Below, one piece after another: positions 1-12,929 of a stretch of 64,000 nucleotides of DNA. Under the pieces are notes generated by a model. That model searched no databases and had not been told where the DNA came from. It saw nothing but the letters and a program-made list of their open reading frames with translations. The DNA comes from Platanthera guangdongensis (taxonomy: Eukaryota > Streptophyta > Magnoliopsida > Asparagales > Orchidaceae): NCBI GenBank assembly GCA_039583875.1, contig CM077162.1, positions 166,737,220 to 166,801,219 on the forward strand, in the 5' to 3' direction. The position numbers and the translations under genes were made by a program. Numbering within the stretch: position 1 is the stretch's first letter; each line of letters starts with the position of its first letter.

Positions 1-2335
1 GCATGGTCGAGGATGAGGACCAAGAGGAAGGAAACCCGGACCTGCTCGGGATCACGTGTTCGCGCTGGACATAGCACAGGAGTGGAATCCTTAGGATGTG
101 ATTGCTGGTATGTTGTGATTTAATTACTATGTTATAAGTATTACCCTTTAAATAATCTAAGATAAGCTAAAAGTCTAGCATGAGTCTGTATAACTGGTAC
201 TTAGGCACCGTGATGGTTGGTTGGAAACCAGCTTACACACTATTCGATATCGGTGCCACACACTCATTTGTGTCAACAGACTTCGTTAAAGACCTAGAAG
301 GAGTGCAATACTTCACCAGTATTACTCGAAGAGTATGCCTCCCGGATGGATCTGAGATGATTGCATCCGCAAAGTGTGATTTGGATGTACTTCTCGGAGG
401 AATGATCTTTGAAACCCCTGCAACATTGTTGAGAATGCCAGAATTTGACCTCATTCTGGGCAAGGCATGGTTAGATTGGCACAATGCCAGGATTGATTGT
501 GCGGAGAAACAAATTTCCTTGAGGCATGGAGACTTTGAGGTCATCTTTCAAGGTATTAGACTTGCACCTCGTATGTTGTTATCTTCAATTCACACCTTAA
601 AAGCCCATATAAGAGGAGATGAAGGATATATGATCTGTTTTGAACTAAAAGAGATGGTAGTCGGTTTGAAAGACGTGCGAATAGCATGGGATTTCGCTGA
701 GGTATTCCCTGAGAAATTGTCAGGATTACCCCCATATACAGAGGTGGACTTTCAAATTAAGTTAGAATCGGGTGCCAAGCCAATCTCTAGGACCCCTTAC
801 AGAATGACCCCGAAGTAACTCACAGAGTTTAGAGTTCAACTGAAAGAATTAGTAGAGTACGGGTTTGTTCGCCATAGTTCATCACCCTGGGGAGCCCCTG
901 CTCTATTTGTTAAGAAGAAGGATGGAACCTTAAGATTATGTATAGACTATCAAGAACTCAACTGGCTGACGGTGCAGAACACGTATCCCTTACACCGGAT
1001 CGATGAGTTATTCGACCAGTTAGTAGGAGCACATTAGTTTTCCAAGTTAGATTTGTGCTCCTGGTATTACCAGTTGAGTATACAAGAGGTGGATATAAAG
1101 AAAATAACATTTAGCTCAAGGTACGGTCTATATGAGTTCACTGTGATGCCATTTGGGCTCACAAATTCCCCTTCTGCGTTCATGATTTTGATGAACAAGG
1201 TGTTTGAGCCATATCTAGACGTCTTCGTCATCATATTCATCGATGACATTTTGTTCTATTCAAAGATAGAGAAAGAGCATGTTGAACACTTGACCTTGGT
1301 GCTGAAGAAGTTAAAGGAGCATACATTGTTTGTCAAGTTCATAAAGTGCAAATATTGCCTTTGAGAGGTTGCCTTCTTGGGCCATGTGATTAGCAGAGCT
1401 GGATTAGCTATGGATCCGGCCAAAGTGCGTGCCGTAAAGGAATGGCCGCCTTCGAAGTCAGTGGCCTATGTACGAAGTTTCCTTGGACTTGTCGGGTATT
1501 ACCTCAAGTTTGTGAAAGGATTCTCAAAGTTAGCCCTTCCTCTCACTCCTCTGACAAAGAAAGGTGTGTCATACGAGTGGAGACCCCAGAGTGAGCTGTA
1601 TTCCAAGAGCTGAAAGATAGACTTACCACCGCACCCATCCTAGCCCTTCCATCTAGGAAGTAAGGATTTCAAGTTTACACAAATGCGTCATATCAAGGGA
1701 TGGGGGCAGTGTTGATGCAACACGGGCATGTGATTGCTTACTCTTCAAGACAATTGAAGAAGCATTAAGTTAATTATCTGGTACATGATTTAGGGTTGGG
1801 AGTAGTGTTGTTAGCCTTTAAGATTTGGAGGCACTACTTAAATGGCGTCCACTGTGAGATCTTTTTAGATCATAAAAATTTGAAGTATGTTCATACCCAA
1901 AAGGAGTTGAATTTGAGACAACGATGGTGGCTTGATTTTTTTGTGTGATTGTGAGTTTACATTGAACTATCACCCTGGAAAAGCAAACTCTATAGCAGAT
2001 GCGTTGAGCAAAAAGGTACTAGAATCGAGCCCTGGATCCCGGTTGATGAGTATGATATTGGCTTGAGTGTTTGAGGAAATGGGGATCGCGATGGTGTGCA
2101 AGGGTCAGTCTGAGGATTATGCTGAGTGCTTATCTGCTATGAGTATAGTATGTGACATTCGAGATCGTGTTCGGGCGGAGCAAGGGAAGGACGCTGCCTT
2201 GGCCCCTGTAATCAAGTCAATTGAAGATGGATCTACTAATAATTATGCTCTAAAGGATGACCTCGTTTATTTTTGTGGCCAGCTTTACATTCCCAAGGGT
2301 AGTGAAATCTGGGAAGACATATTGAGAGAGTCCAC
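1..2335 (+). pseudogene. Ty3/gypsy pol remnant (protease, RT, RNase H, start of integrase)
   Basis: This is the polyprotein of a chromovirus-like (Tekay/Del-type) gypsy element. The first 100 bases still read as the gag-protease linker (VFALDIAQEWNP). The protease motif at 246-257 is DIGA instead of the usual DTGA. RT follows, with [15 protein letters not shown] near 880 and an intact FIDD catalytic box at 1236-1247. RNase H is readable to about 2030 (YHPGKANSIADALSKK) only after frame changes. From 2067 the text enters the N-terminal zinc-binding part of integrase and is cut at about 2335. In-frame stops lie at 816, 1035, 1362 and 1611. No LTR of this element is recognisable in the window. 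It is cut by the minus-strand copia next door. Lineage assignment rests on motif recognition only. Confidence 0.9.
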
Positions 2336-4687
2336 TTACATAAGTCACTTTCTTGAAGGTGACTGCTCCAATTTTCACTTATCCATAGTCTTCTGACTGG
2401 CCACACTTTGAATGACCAAAGATTACTTTTGGTCCCAGCTTGGACTTGTAGTTGATTAAATTATCCTTGCTGCCAGTCATATGTTTGGAGCATCCACTGT
2501 CCAAATACCATGTTTGATTAATCACTGGACAGCCCTTTTCCTGTAATAAAAACAATTAGTTGTTTTTGACCCAGGTTACCTTGGGTCCTTTATATTGTTG
2601 ATATGAAAAACTAGATATCACAGAGAATTTTGGTTGAGATTTGTATCCTAATGGATGATATCTTCTGGGTGGAATTATCCAATCAGCTAATGGATTAAAT
2701 GGTTTTCTAGATTTAATAGAGTGGATGTTATGGTTATAATTTTTGTTAAGTCTTTCTGGGTTCGATGAAATGTTGTGAGTTTGTCGACTAGAGTTCGATG
2801 AATTGGGATGAGATCGTCGATCTCTGCCTAGAGAATGAACATAGTAATTTTTTGTGCCCCATGTTCGTCTATCTCTGCTCGACGAACAATACAAAGTTCG
2901 TCGATCGTAGTAAGACAAATAATTATAGTTAAACTCTGCGTTCAGAGTTTATCGACTAGAGTTCGACGAACTGGCCACATTTCATCGATCTAAGTTCGAC
3001 GAAATCTGCTGAACTTTGTTTTTACTTGTTTTCTGGTTTCTGTTATTTTGATTTTTAAGGTTAGGCATTTCTTCTGTGATTTGTTTATTAGTTATTATCT
3101 CTTTGCCTTTAGCAGAAACAAACTTGATGGGGGTTGACAAAATATTCTTCTTAAGAATGGGGGGAAAACTTGATGAAGCACCCAAGCTTGCCATTTAGTC
3201 TGGCATTAACAGTGCTTGTAATGTCCATTAGCTTGAGGCTTCACCCGTTGAGAGATTTCTCAAGTTGTTTGGCCTCACATAGCTCAGATTTTAAAGCAAT
3301 AATTTGTTCATTAGCTAATGTGGGTTCATCTTTTAGCCTATTATTTTCAGAGATAACATTTTCTTGATTTCCTAGTCTTTCCCTAAGTGTCTTAATTTCT
3401 TTTTCTGAATTTATTAGATCAATGCACATGGTTTTAAATTCAGATTTGAATGAATCAAAACTATAATCAAAAGAAGAAAGTACCTTGTCAGCTTTAGATT
3501 CTGAAGCTTCTTCACTATAAGATGCATCTTCATCTGACTGGCTTCTGGAAGTATCAATGGCCATGAGGCACACTTCTTTGCATGGCCCTTGCCTCTTCTT
3601 CTTCTTATTCACTGGAGCTGGAAGATGAGGATTCATCTTCTGTTTCACTCCAGCTTTCAGCTACAAAGCCTTTCTCCTTCTTTTTATATTTGCTGGAGGA
3701 AGGCCTGCTGCTATGCTGTCTTCTAGAATCCTTCTCTCTTCTCTTCTCCTTCTTCTGATTTTCTGGACATTCTGAGAGGAAGTGTCCAGGTTTCCTACAG
3801 CCAAATCAAACCACTTCTTTAGTGGGGGTTTTACCATACCTTGGCTTGTCATCTTGCCTGGATGACTTTCTTCTGAAGTCTTTCTTTGCCATTTTGTAGA
3901 ATATTCTGGCAAATAGACTCATCAACTCTTCATTGATTGTTGGAGTCTCTATCTCCTTAGCAGCCTTAAATGCAATGTTGTGCTCCTTCCTTGCTGGTGG
4001 AGGTGTTATCTGCTCAGCTGCTTCTCTGGATTTGATGAGCTGCTCATAGGACTTTAGTTTTCCTAAAAGAGATTCAATGGAAATCTCATTTAGGCTTCTG
4101 GCCTCCTTGATGGGCCAGATCCTTGAATCCCATGAGCTTGGGAAGCACATGAGGATCTTGTCATTCACCTCTGTGAGGGTGATGTCTTTGTCCAATGTCT
4201 TTAACTCATTGATGATTGAGCTCAGCCTATTGTACATGTCTGCAATTGATTAAGTTTCCTCCTTCTTGAAGTTCTCATATTATGATATGAGGTTGGATCT
4301 TCTATCTTTCCTTTCATCTGTAGAGCCAGCCACCATTTGGTTAAGGGATTCCCAAATGGCCTTGGATGATGTGCATTCAGCCACCTTCTGGAATATGTCA
4401 TCAGACATAGTTTGGGCCAAAATATTCATGGATTTAGCATCAGCAACTCTAGCTTTCTTCTGGGCTTCAGTCCACTCAGGTGGTGGTACTGCATTAGTGT
4501 TGGATGTTGCTGTAGAGGTAGATGCCTGAGGGGGACCTGTCAAGATAGAGTCGTAAATATCTTCATCAATAGATTTCATATATAATTTAATTCTTGCCTT
4601 CCAGATGGAAAACTTATTTAGATTGCATACTGGAGGTCTGGTGCTTGCATAGTTTTTGTTCTGTGCCATGCTATGTGTATAATTCAA
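2336..4687 (-). pseudogene. Ty1/copia gag and partial protease (SIRE-like, 3'-truncated)
   Basis: The reading runs from 4687 leftwards. Gag starts MAQNKNYASTRPP after a short leader and contains the copia gag core (DDIFQKVAECTSSKAIWESL). The CCHC zinc knuckle near 3790-3830 reads x-FGCRKPGHFLSEC, its first Cys codon having become TGA. A long acidic, coiled-coil-like linker follows (3240-3650). Next is a Ser/Arg-rich stretch coded by TCGTCGA words (about 2750-3005), then a protease with LDSGCSKHMTG near 2490-2510. The copy stops inside the protease C-terminal region at about 2336, where gypsy pol begins on the other strand. Integrase, RT and RNase H are missing. It is clearly the same family as the complete element at 45561-57806: gag, linker and the IIPP-RYHPL motif align. 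Confidence 0.9.
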
Positions 4688-4760
4688 ATAGAAATAAAAA
4701 GACCGATCTAACTCAGGATCTTTGGTTCAAGGATTAGCTTATACAACCAAAGGAATCCAA

Positions 4761-4774
4761 GTTTTGATACTAAT
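4761..4774 (-). other. Primer-binding site of the minus-strand copia
   Basis: Directly after the LTR end (…CTTTCA on the minus strand) comes ATTAGTATCAAAAC. This is a decayed form of the ATTGGTATCAGAGC primer site complementary to initiator Met-tRNA, and it lies in the same place as 47233-47246 of the complete relative. Confidence 0.7.
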
Positions 4775-6701
4775 TGAAAGTGAGGGGTTAGATCAGGAAT
4801 ACTTTAGAGGTGGGGGGGGGGGGTGAATAGAGTATCTTTAAATTTTCAAACCTTTTTCGTGTAAATAGAACTTCTGCAGAGTTGATCAGACCTGAGATAA
4901 AATAGACTATCACAGGTGCTGCAGAATATAAATAAATTAAACATAAACAAAGCAATCCTAACTAGCACAGCCACAACAAGAATAAAAGAAAAGAGCAACC
5001 AGACAACACAAGAATTTTATAGTGGTTCCCCAACCTGGGTACATCCACTCATCTACCACCCAGGTAGGAATCCACTCAGGTTTTTGATCAGGTGACTGCC
5101 ACCAATGAGCTTTTGATCAGGTGCTCAAAAACCAAACCTCAAGTCTTTTGATCAGGTGACTTGTAACCAGGAATAACTTTTGAAGGGAGTTAAGAACCCT
5201 TTTTATAGTGGGGGATGAGAGATTGATTTTGTCTTTTCTTTCTCAAATACACTCTTAGAAGACTTAAGTAGATCTTGATGTTAGCAAAGGCTGCCCCTGA
5301 GATGTAGAATGGTTCAGGAAGTTGGAGCTTTGCTGCAGGGTGATAGGCCTTCAAACTGTTGCTTTGACCAGATGAGCTCCAGGAACTTCTTGACAGATAT
5401 TTTAGTTGTTGTCCTTTGAACAATCCTGGAAGAAGACAAAAGAAGACTCTTGATTTTTATTATCTGTTCTTCTTCTTCTTCAGATTGCTTTGATGTTTCT
5501 GGTCTAGGGTTGTTTCTCTATATCACTGTAAGTTGTATTGTTGTGTAATTCTTGTTGTGTTCCAGAGAACTGTGTATTTCTTCTATCTTCTATATTCTCT
5601 AATCACTCGTTGTCTAGGAAGAGAAAGGAAATCCCTTTTATATTTTCAATGTAAATTTTTATTTGAAATTTGAATTTCTTCTGCATTCATTGCTGATGGC
5701 ATGGAGAATATTTTGCATTGATTGATTTCTCCAACTGTCCCATTGAAAAATGGCAAACAATAATCCTGAAGAAGACCATAATCAATGCTCCGTCTAATGG
5801 TACTATTCAGATAATATTTTAGCATTAATTACTCGGGAATTATTGCAATAGAATAAGGATAGAAGGATGAAAATAACCAAGTCTGGAATCGTCGAACAGA
5901 AAATAGAATTCGTCGAGCTGAGTCCACGGTTCGTCGAGCTGAGAAGTTATGTTTGTCGATCTGATAATAGCTGTTCGTCAAGCTGAGATCCAACATCATC
6001 GACCTAAGAATAGACACTGCTTTCTCTAGAACCTTGCCAATTCTGTGCATGAAGTTCGTCGAGCTGAGAATAAAACTTCGTCGACTGGAGTTCAAAATAC
6101 CATGTTTCTTGGACATAAAAATGTTTTAAGTAAAATGTCCAGAAATCGTCGACCTGAGAACTAGTTTCGTCGAGCTGAAAACTTCTAACTGATAGATAAG
6201 TCTTGCTAGGAATATGGTCTAAGTTCGTCGAGATAAGAAGGTGAATTCGTCGACTGGAGTATGATCCTGGACTTAGAATATTTAGTTGTTTCTAGAATAA
6301 GATGTTGAAGTAGAATACACATAGATCGTCGACTTGAGAACTAAGTTCGTCGATTGGAGTTCAGAGAAATTTTGGACTTGAAATATTGAAGTAGAGTGTC
6401 CATAAGTCATCGACCTGAGTACCAAGTTCGTCGAGCTCAGCTCAGAGAATTGTCTCTGAGTTCGTCGAGCTGAGCATCACTTTCGTCGACCTGAGTTCGA
6501 CGAACATCAAACTCATTTTCCCGAGTCTTTGAAATCTCTAAGTCTTGAGTCTTCTTGCAATCTGTTGATGGCTGGTCCATGCAGTGATGACTCTAAGGAC
6601 TTGGCCTATACTTTAAGACTCATACATGACCCTAGCTATACATGTTGGGTCAAACATCCTAACTTAGTGAACCTAGACCAAATCCAACTAGGGATCCAAA
6701 G
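4775..6701 (-). repeat. 5' LTR of the minus-strand SIRE-like copia
   Basis: The LTR reads right to left. Its outer end at about 6701 (…TTGGATCCCTAGTTGGAT) matches the starts of the LTRs at 45561 and 56161, although the terminal TG is no longer clear. Its inner end is TGAAAG at 4775 on the plus strand. It is about 1.93 kb, longer than its relatives (1.65-1.67 kb). Near the inner end is a run of 12 G (4812-4823), the complement of the C-run common to these LTRs. U3 (5880-6510) holds a dense array of TTCGTCGA/CTGAG words, including a perfect dyad with 8-bp arms at 6482-6489 and 6497-6504. Confidence 0.85.
5634..5645 (-). promoter_or_regulatory. LTR TATA box
   Basis: On the minus strand the sequence reads AAAATATAAAAGGG, downstream of the TCGTCGA array and about 0.86 kb before the LTR inner end. 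It is placed like the TATA boxes of the related LTRs at 46383 and 56980. Confidence 0.55.
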
Positions 6702-8049
6702 GATCTACGGAGGCGAGGACATCGCGGTGATTTTCATCCGCATAGATTTCCATGGAGCAAAAGAAAAATGCTAGGGAACGATTCTCATCCTAGGACATGT
6801 GAAGTCCTCTTTTCTTTGCATAGGAAGCCCACTCTCGCGAGTTTGCGGTGAGTTTGAGGCATTCCTTCGGGTAGACATGAATAGTCCCCATTGTGTACAT
6901 GTAGAGTCCGTAATCGAGAATCGGACATAGGCATGATGTGTGAAGCCTACCCGAAATAGTTGGTCTAGATCGTTGATGTTGCATTGCATGAATGGCTGAA
7001 GAAGACTTCGTGCTGATGGTTGTTTTTCAGGTTTTCTACGCTGTAGATTGCAATAGGGAGCCTTGGGGATTAACTCAAAGGTGCACCCAGAAAACTAGGC
7101 AGATGCGTGATTCTGCCAACATGGTGGCCTGAGAGCCAACTTGCACATAATTGGGTTATGTGAAGTGTGTGATTAGATTGGGACTCAGGGAAGCTTGACC
7201 AGCGCATATGGCTTAAATTGACGTTGCGGTGTGAGCAACGGGTCAGGTGGAACCGTACCCGCTCTATGTCATTCGGTAGGAGTCGTTGGCATAGATGGAG
7301 GGTCTTAGGCGGTCTATGCCTTAAATTGACGTGACCAATGCCGGAAAGACAAAATGCTCACGAGATTGGTCATCCAAGTGGAGGTGGTGAGAACGCAATG
7401 TCTATAGGTTAAATTGACATAACATGGACCGGTTTACCGAGAATGTACCCTAAGTGCACGGGGTGTGTGGCCGTGCCTGCCTACACCTGTGATGAAGTGT
7501 TGTTACATTATACTGCTTGATTATGCTAATAAAATGCAGGGAATCAGCATCGCCGCCTCGAGTTTGGGGGAGGCATCGTTATAATTTGGTCAGCATAGCT
7601 GACCGTTCCTTTTGTTTGCTACTGCGCGATGGATTATTGCTTGTAGGTGCTGCGGGGCCAAGTGTTAAATAGCGGGCAAAAGCCCATGTTGCTGAGCAGG
7701 CCCTCGAAGTCCTAATTTGACTGTTTACTTTATTATTCATGTGTGATCGGCCTGCATGACAAGGTTTGGAAAACACTATATTTTGAGTAAACAATTGTAA
7801 GGCCATAAGGCCATGTACTTGTGTATTGTATGTCATTCCTGTTGGGCTTTGTAGTGGACATTCATGCTGTTGTCTGGGTTCTTAATTTGTAACTGCTAAA
7901 TTGCTTCCATTAGAATGCACTCTGCGTAGGACGTTAATTCTTAGTTGGATGGTTTCCATTGAGTAACCTCCCGGTCTGTCTGTGGTATATGGCCTCGGGC
8001 CCCAGCCGGACTTACTACTATATGCTATGCGACTGATAAGGGTGTTACA
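6702..8049 (+). repeat. Ty3/gypsy LTR fragment, 5' end missing
   Basis: No gene is visible here. The text resembles the gypsy LTR at 36756-38634 in its second half: the GTTGGTCTAGATCGTTGATG block, GAGCAACGGG, and the GAGGGTCTTAGG block. It ends in …GGCCCCAGCCGG…GGGTGTTACA at 8049, a typical gypsy LTR 3' end. The last 195 bp are repeated in inverted orientation at 30141-30335. The LTR start with TGTAACACCC is absent, cut where the copia LTR begins at 6701. What follows 8049 is Tat pol rather than a primer site, so this boundary is a rearrangement and not an element junction. Confidence 0.7.
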
Positions 8050-10886
8050 CACCATCTCAACCTTGACCCCAACACCCGTCCTGTATAACAAACGAAGAGG
8101 GCCATCACCACTAAGATGGCCAGAACTATCAGATAAGAAGTAAAGAAGCTGCTCAAGGCAGGATTCGTGTCTGCATGTAGATATCCGGGGTGGGTGAGTA
8201 ACATTGTAATGGTGAAAAGGGGGAGGGGAAATGGAGAATGTGTGTGGATTTTTCTCTCTTGAATAAAGCATGCCCTAAGGATTATTATCCTCTACCTCGA
8301 ATCAACGCGCTGGTTGACTCAGACGTCGGTTTTTCACTAATGAGCTTTCTAGATGCATTTTCAGGGTACCACCAAATACACATGCACCCACCAGACATGA
8401 AGGATGTCACCTTCGTCACTGAAGGTGGGTGCTTTTGTTTTAACATGATGCCCTTTGTATTGAAGAATGTGGCGGAGACCTATCAAAGGATGCTGGATCA
8501 GATCTTTCGAGAACAGAAAGGGCGGAACCTCGAAGTTTACGTGGACGACCTGATGATCAAAAGCTGAGATATCAGGTTTCATATCTTGGATCTTAAAGAA
8601 ACCTTTGGAACCATGAGGAAATATAAAATGAGACTCAACCCCCTAAAATGTGTCTTCAGAGCCAATAGGAGAAAATTCCTAGGGCATCTGCTTACCCCAT
8701 CCGGAGTAGAACCTAATCCCGATAAGGTAAAAGCAATCTTAGAACTGCAGTATCCAAGAAATGCCAAGAAAGTCCAACGTCTCACCGACAAGCTGGCCGG
8801 ACTAAGTAGGTCTCTCTCCCGGGTTGGGGAGAAATGCTCGCCTTTATTCCGAACATTAAGAGGGGGTAAGAAATTCGAATGGACTCCTGAATATGAGGAT
8901 GATTTTCAGGCTCTAAAGCAGCAAGTCACCCAGACACCTCTACTCTAAGGGCCAAAAGAGGGGGAGGCTTTGTTCTTGTACCTAGGAGTAGGGACCGGGG
9001 CCGTGAGTTCAGTTCTTGTACGAGAGGAAGGGAAAAAGCAGTTCCCAATCTATTATGTGAGCAGGGTCCTAAAGAAGGCATAACTCGGGTACCCTATCCT
9101 CGAAAAGTTGGCATTCTCTCTCATCATATCAGCCATGAAGCTTAGGCCGCACTTTGAAGCCCATTCGATTCAGGTAGTGACGGATCACCCCCTTCGACAC
9201 ATCTTGGAGGGGGTGGAGCACTTTGAAAGGTTGGCAAAATGGCCGATAGAGCTCAGCGAGTTTGACCTCACTTTTACTCCTTGGCTTGCCATCAAAGCAC
9301 AAGCGGTGTCCGATTTCCTAGTAGATTATGTAGTCGAGACCCAAGAGGTTGAAGCACCCCACCAAGCGGCTTGGGAGATACTGGTAGATGGAGCGTCAGG
9401 AAGAAATTTCTTCGGAGGGGTGATGATCTTGGTTAGCCCAGAGGGAACCAGAGTTGAGCAGGCTCTGAAGATCTATTTCATAGTCACAAACAACCAAACA
9501 GAATATGAGGCAAACATCGCGTGACTCAGGTTAGCCCGGGAGATGGGCATACAAGACATTAGGGTCTCCACGGACTCTATGGTGGTTGCATGAGAAATCA
9601 CAAGAGAGTTTGAAGTAAGGGAACCCACCCTTCATCGGTACCTAGGGAAGGTCAAAGACATCATCAGACAATTCTGCAGCTTTTCGATTCAGCCTGTCCT
9701 GAAGAATGAAAGTACTCACGCTGACCAGTTCGCTAAATATGGCCCTCGAGCTGGAGGAACAGTGACAGAACTCTTCAGCCCGTCCGTAGAAGGGGGAGAA
9801 TTGATGTTGACAGACCAGCAAGGGTCTTGGATGGATCCCTTCATCACCTTTCTGACCTCGGGACAACTACCCGAGGGGGATCTCGTAAAGAAGCAGGTCA
9901 GGTATAGATCGGCGTACTACCTGTTGAATAATGGAGCATTATATCATAAGACGCTATCGAGTTTACTATCTCGATGAGTATCTGAGGAGGAAGCACTGAG
10001 GGTCGTAGGAGAAATTCATTCAGGATAGTGTGGGAGCCACTTGGGGAGTCGGGCCCTGAGCGGCCAAAGAAAGTTCTTACTGGTCATGATTGATTACTTT
10101 TCAAAGTGGCTAGAGGTGAAAGCGTTGGCTAAGGTGACACCATAAGTGGTCAAAAATGTCATATGGGCGGAGGTCATCTGCAGACATGGGCTTCCACTGG
10201 CCATTATCACCGACAACAGACCACAATTCGCTAGCAGAGAATTTGGGGACTTTTGTATCCGGTTGGGCATAGACCTCCGTTTCGCCTCGGTTCACCACCA
10301 TCGGAGCAATGGGCAGGTGGAAGCAGCAAACCAGATTATTGTGAATCTTCTGAAAAAGAAAGTGGAGAACCTAAGGGGGAGTTGGCTGGAACAGCTCCCT
10401 TCAGTTCTCTGGGCCTTGAGAACCACACCGAACACCGCCACGGGAGAGACTCCATTCAAATTCTCTCATGGCTCGGAGGCCATCATACCTATAGAATTCA
10501 AAGTCACTTCTCCAAGAGTAGCCGCTGCAAGAAAGGGAGACGAAGGATGCATGGCAAAGAACGAGGAAGAGTAGAAGCTCTTCCTTGATCTTGTGGAGGA
10601 ACTCAGAGATTTGGCATTGATCCGGCAGGAGGAAGTCAAGCACCGGATGGCGAGGTACTTTGATAAACATATAAGGGTCAAACATTTCCAGAAGGGTTAT
10701 TTGGTCCTCAAGAAAGTAGATGCGGCAGGCAGGGGAGCCTCGGTAGGGAAACTTCATCCCAACTAGGAGGGCCCCTTTATGGTGAAGGAAGTCTTGAAGT
10801 CAGGAGGGTACCACCTTCAGAATGTGGACGGGATAGCCCTCGATCGTGCCCGAAACGACGACGACTTGAAAATATTCTATCCATAA
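8050..10886 (+). pseudogene. Ty3/gypsy Tat/Retand-lineage pol (RT, RNase H, second RNase H, integrase)
   Basis: One reading frame carries the whole stretch despite many stops (e.g. 8565, 8946, 9081, 9522, 10143). RT begins near 8085; LNKACPKDYYPLPRI and YVDD (8538-8549) are hallmarks of the Tat lineage. A first RNase H follows (ends near KAQAVSDFL), then a second, archaeal-type RNase H starting WEILVDGASG (about 9380), which is characteristic of Tat elements. The integrase has lost most of its HHCC zinc-binding part by a deletion near 10025-10075. Its core keeps all three acids: D in VMIDYFSKW, D at 10212 and E at 10320, with exactly 35 residues between the last two. The frame ends at TAA 10884-10886. 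Gag and protease are missing; the start is fused to an unrelated LTR. Confidence 0.92.
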
Positions 10887-10988
10887 CTCTTTTGCATCTT
10901 ACAATTCTTGTAAATTTGTGGTGACCATTTTAATATAATAAAATCTCAGGAGTTTCCTTTCATAGTGTAAGAGTGAAATGGATGAATG

Positions 10989-12345
10989 GAGAGGAGACCC
11001 CAAGAAGACCCGCTGACCAGGATCTCATCAAGCTGGCAGGGCTGTAGGCTCACTCGATGGTTGGAGATGTTTCAGAGAGGAGACCCCAAGCAGAGCTGCT
11101 AACCAGGCTCTCATTAAGCTGGCAGGGCTGTATGCTCACTCGGTAGTTGGAGATGGTTTGGAGAGGAGACCGTAAGCAGACCTGCTGACCAGACTCTCAT
11201 CAAGCTAGCAGGGCTGTAGGCTCACTCGGTGGTTGGGGATGGTTTGGAGAGGATACCCCGAGCAGACCCGCTGACCTGGCTCTCATCAAGCTGGCAAAGC
11301 TGTAGGCTCACTCAGTGGTTGGATATTGTTTCGAGAGGAGACCCCGAGAAGACCCGCTGACTAGGCTCTCATCAAGCTGGCAGGGCTGTAGGCTCACTCG
11401 ATGGTTGGAGATGGTTTGGAGAGTAGACCCCGAGCAGACCCGCTGACCAGGATCTCATCAAGCTAGCAGGGTTGTAGGCTCACTCGATGGTTGGAGATGA
11501 TTTGGAGAGGAGACCCCGAGCAGGCCCACTGACTAGGATCTCATCAAGCTGGCATGGTTGTAGGCTCACTCGGTGGTTGGAGATAGTTTGGAGAGGAGAC
11601 CTCGAGTAGACCCACTGACCAGGATATCATCAAGCTGGCAGGGCTGTAGGCTCACTCAGTGGTTGGAGATGGTTTGGAGAGGAGACCCCGAGTAGACCCG
11701 CTGACCATTCTCTCATCAAGCTGGCAGGGTTGTAGGCTCACTCAATGGTTAGATATGGTTTGGAGAGGAGACCCCGAGCAGACCCGCTGACTAGGCTCTC
11801 ATCAAGCTGGCAGGGTTGTAGGCTCACTCGGTGGTTGGAGATGGTTTGGAGAGGAGACCCCGAGCAGACCCACTGACCAGGCTCTCATCAAGCTGGCAGG
11901 GCTATAGGCTCACTCGGTGGTTGGAGATAGTTTATAGAGAAGACCCCGAGCAGACCCGCTGACCAGACTCTCATCAAGCTGGCAGGGCTGTAGGCTCACT
12001 CGATGGTTGGAGATGGTTTGGAGAGGATACCCCGAGCAGACCCGCTGACCAGGCTCTCATCATGCTGGCAGCGTTGTAGGCTCACTCTGTGGTTGGAGAT
12101 GGTTTGGAGAGGAGACCCCAAGCAGACCCACTGGCCATGCTCTCATTAAGCTGGCATGGCTGTAGGCTCACTTAGTGGTTAGAGATGGTTGGAGATGGAG
12201 GCCCCGAGTAGACCCGCTGACCAGGCTCTCATCAAGCTGGCTGGGCTGTAGGCTCACTCGGTGGTTGAAGATGGAGATCCCGAGCAGACCCGCTAACCAG
12301 GATATCATGAAGCTGGTAGGGCTGTAGGCTCACTCGGTGGCAAGG
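10989..12345 (+). repeat. Tandem array of an 86-bp unit, about 16 copies
   Basis: The unit runs roughly GGTTTGGAGAGGAGACCCCG … GCTGACCAGG … TCATCAAGCTGGCAGGG … GGCTCACTCGGTGGTTGGAGAT, with scattered substitutions. The last two or three copies are shortened. No conserved reading frame runs through the array. It lies 100 bp after the Tat pol stop. Tandem repeats between pol and the 3' end are known from Tat/Retand elements, so this is most simply the element's 3' untranslated region. The copies are similar enough to have expanded within the element. Confidence 0.93.
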
Positions 12346-12929
12346 CAAGTGATAAGATTGCTCCAAAGAAAACTGTCCAAATGTATTGGAGAACGAAGAA
12401 GGTTTGTAGAAAATAAAAAAAACTCCTACTAGTTGGAGAGATTGGTGAAATACGAATGAGGAGGGACATCCCCGATTAGCACTCGACAAAGAGGATCATG
12501 CCTATAACGAGTAGGTGCTCGCTGGTAAAGGGCAGGTCTCACACAAAAGATTAAGGAGGGATGACTTCTCACAAAAGCAGACGGATCTACTGGGTCTTCT
12601 CGCACTGAATCGGTCTCGAGGCGAGACGAGAAGAAAATACTAAATTGTCTCGCGCACGGAGAAGGCGAGAAGGGGACTAACGACTCGCGCCCTAAATTAA
12701 TCCTTAAGCGAAATGACTGGGAGCTCTATCTCGCGAGCAAAAATGGAACAAAGAATTATCCACAATAAACCAAGTAAAATGAAATAAATAGAACACAGGG
12801 TGAGGAGATGTAGCAGAAGTTTCCATGTTCATCGCAAACCCTCCCATGAAAAAGCATTTTGATGCTTCAAAAAAAGAAATGTACAAGTAAAGAAACAAAA
12901 GGGGGGTATCAGGTTCGGCTGACGCCCCT
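12346..12929. other. Spacer between tandem array and antisense gene; no gene seen
   Basis: This stretch holds a short A-run and several CTCGCG/GGCGAGA words but no supported coding sequence. It would be the 3' untranslated part of the antisense gene to its right and of the Tat element to its left, so the two transcription units converge here. Confidence 0.5.

Noticed and set aside
7576..7595. GTTATAATTTGGTCAGCA as an LTR end plus primer site
   Set aside because: It lacks TATCAGAGC, and the same LTR family clearly ends about 460 bp later at GGGTGTTACA (8049).
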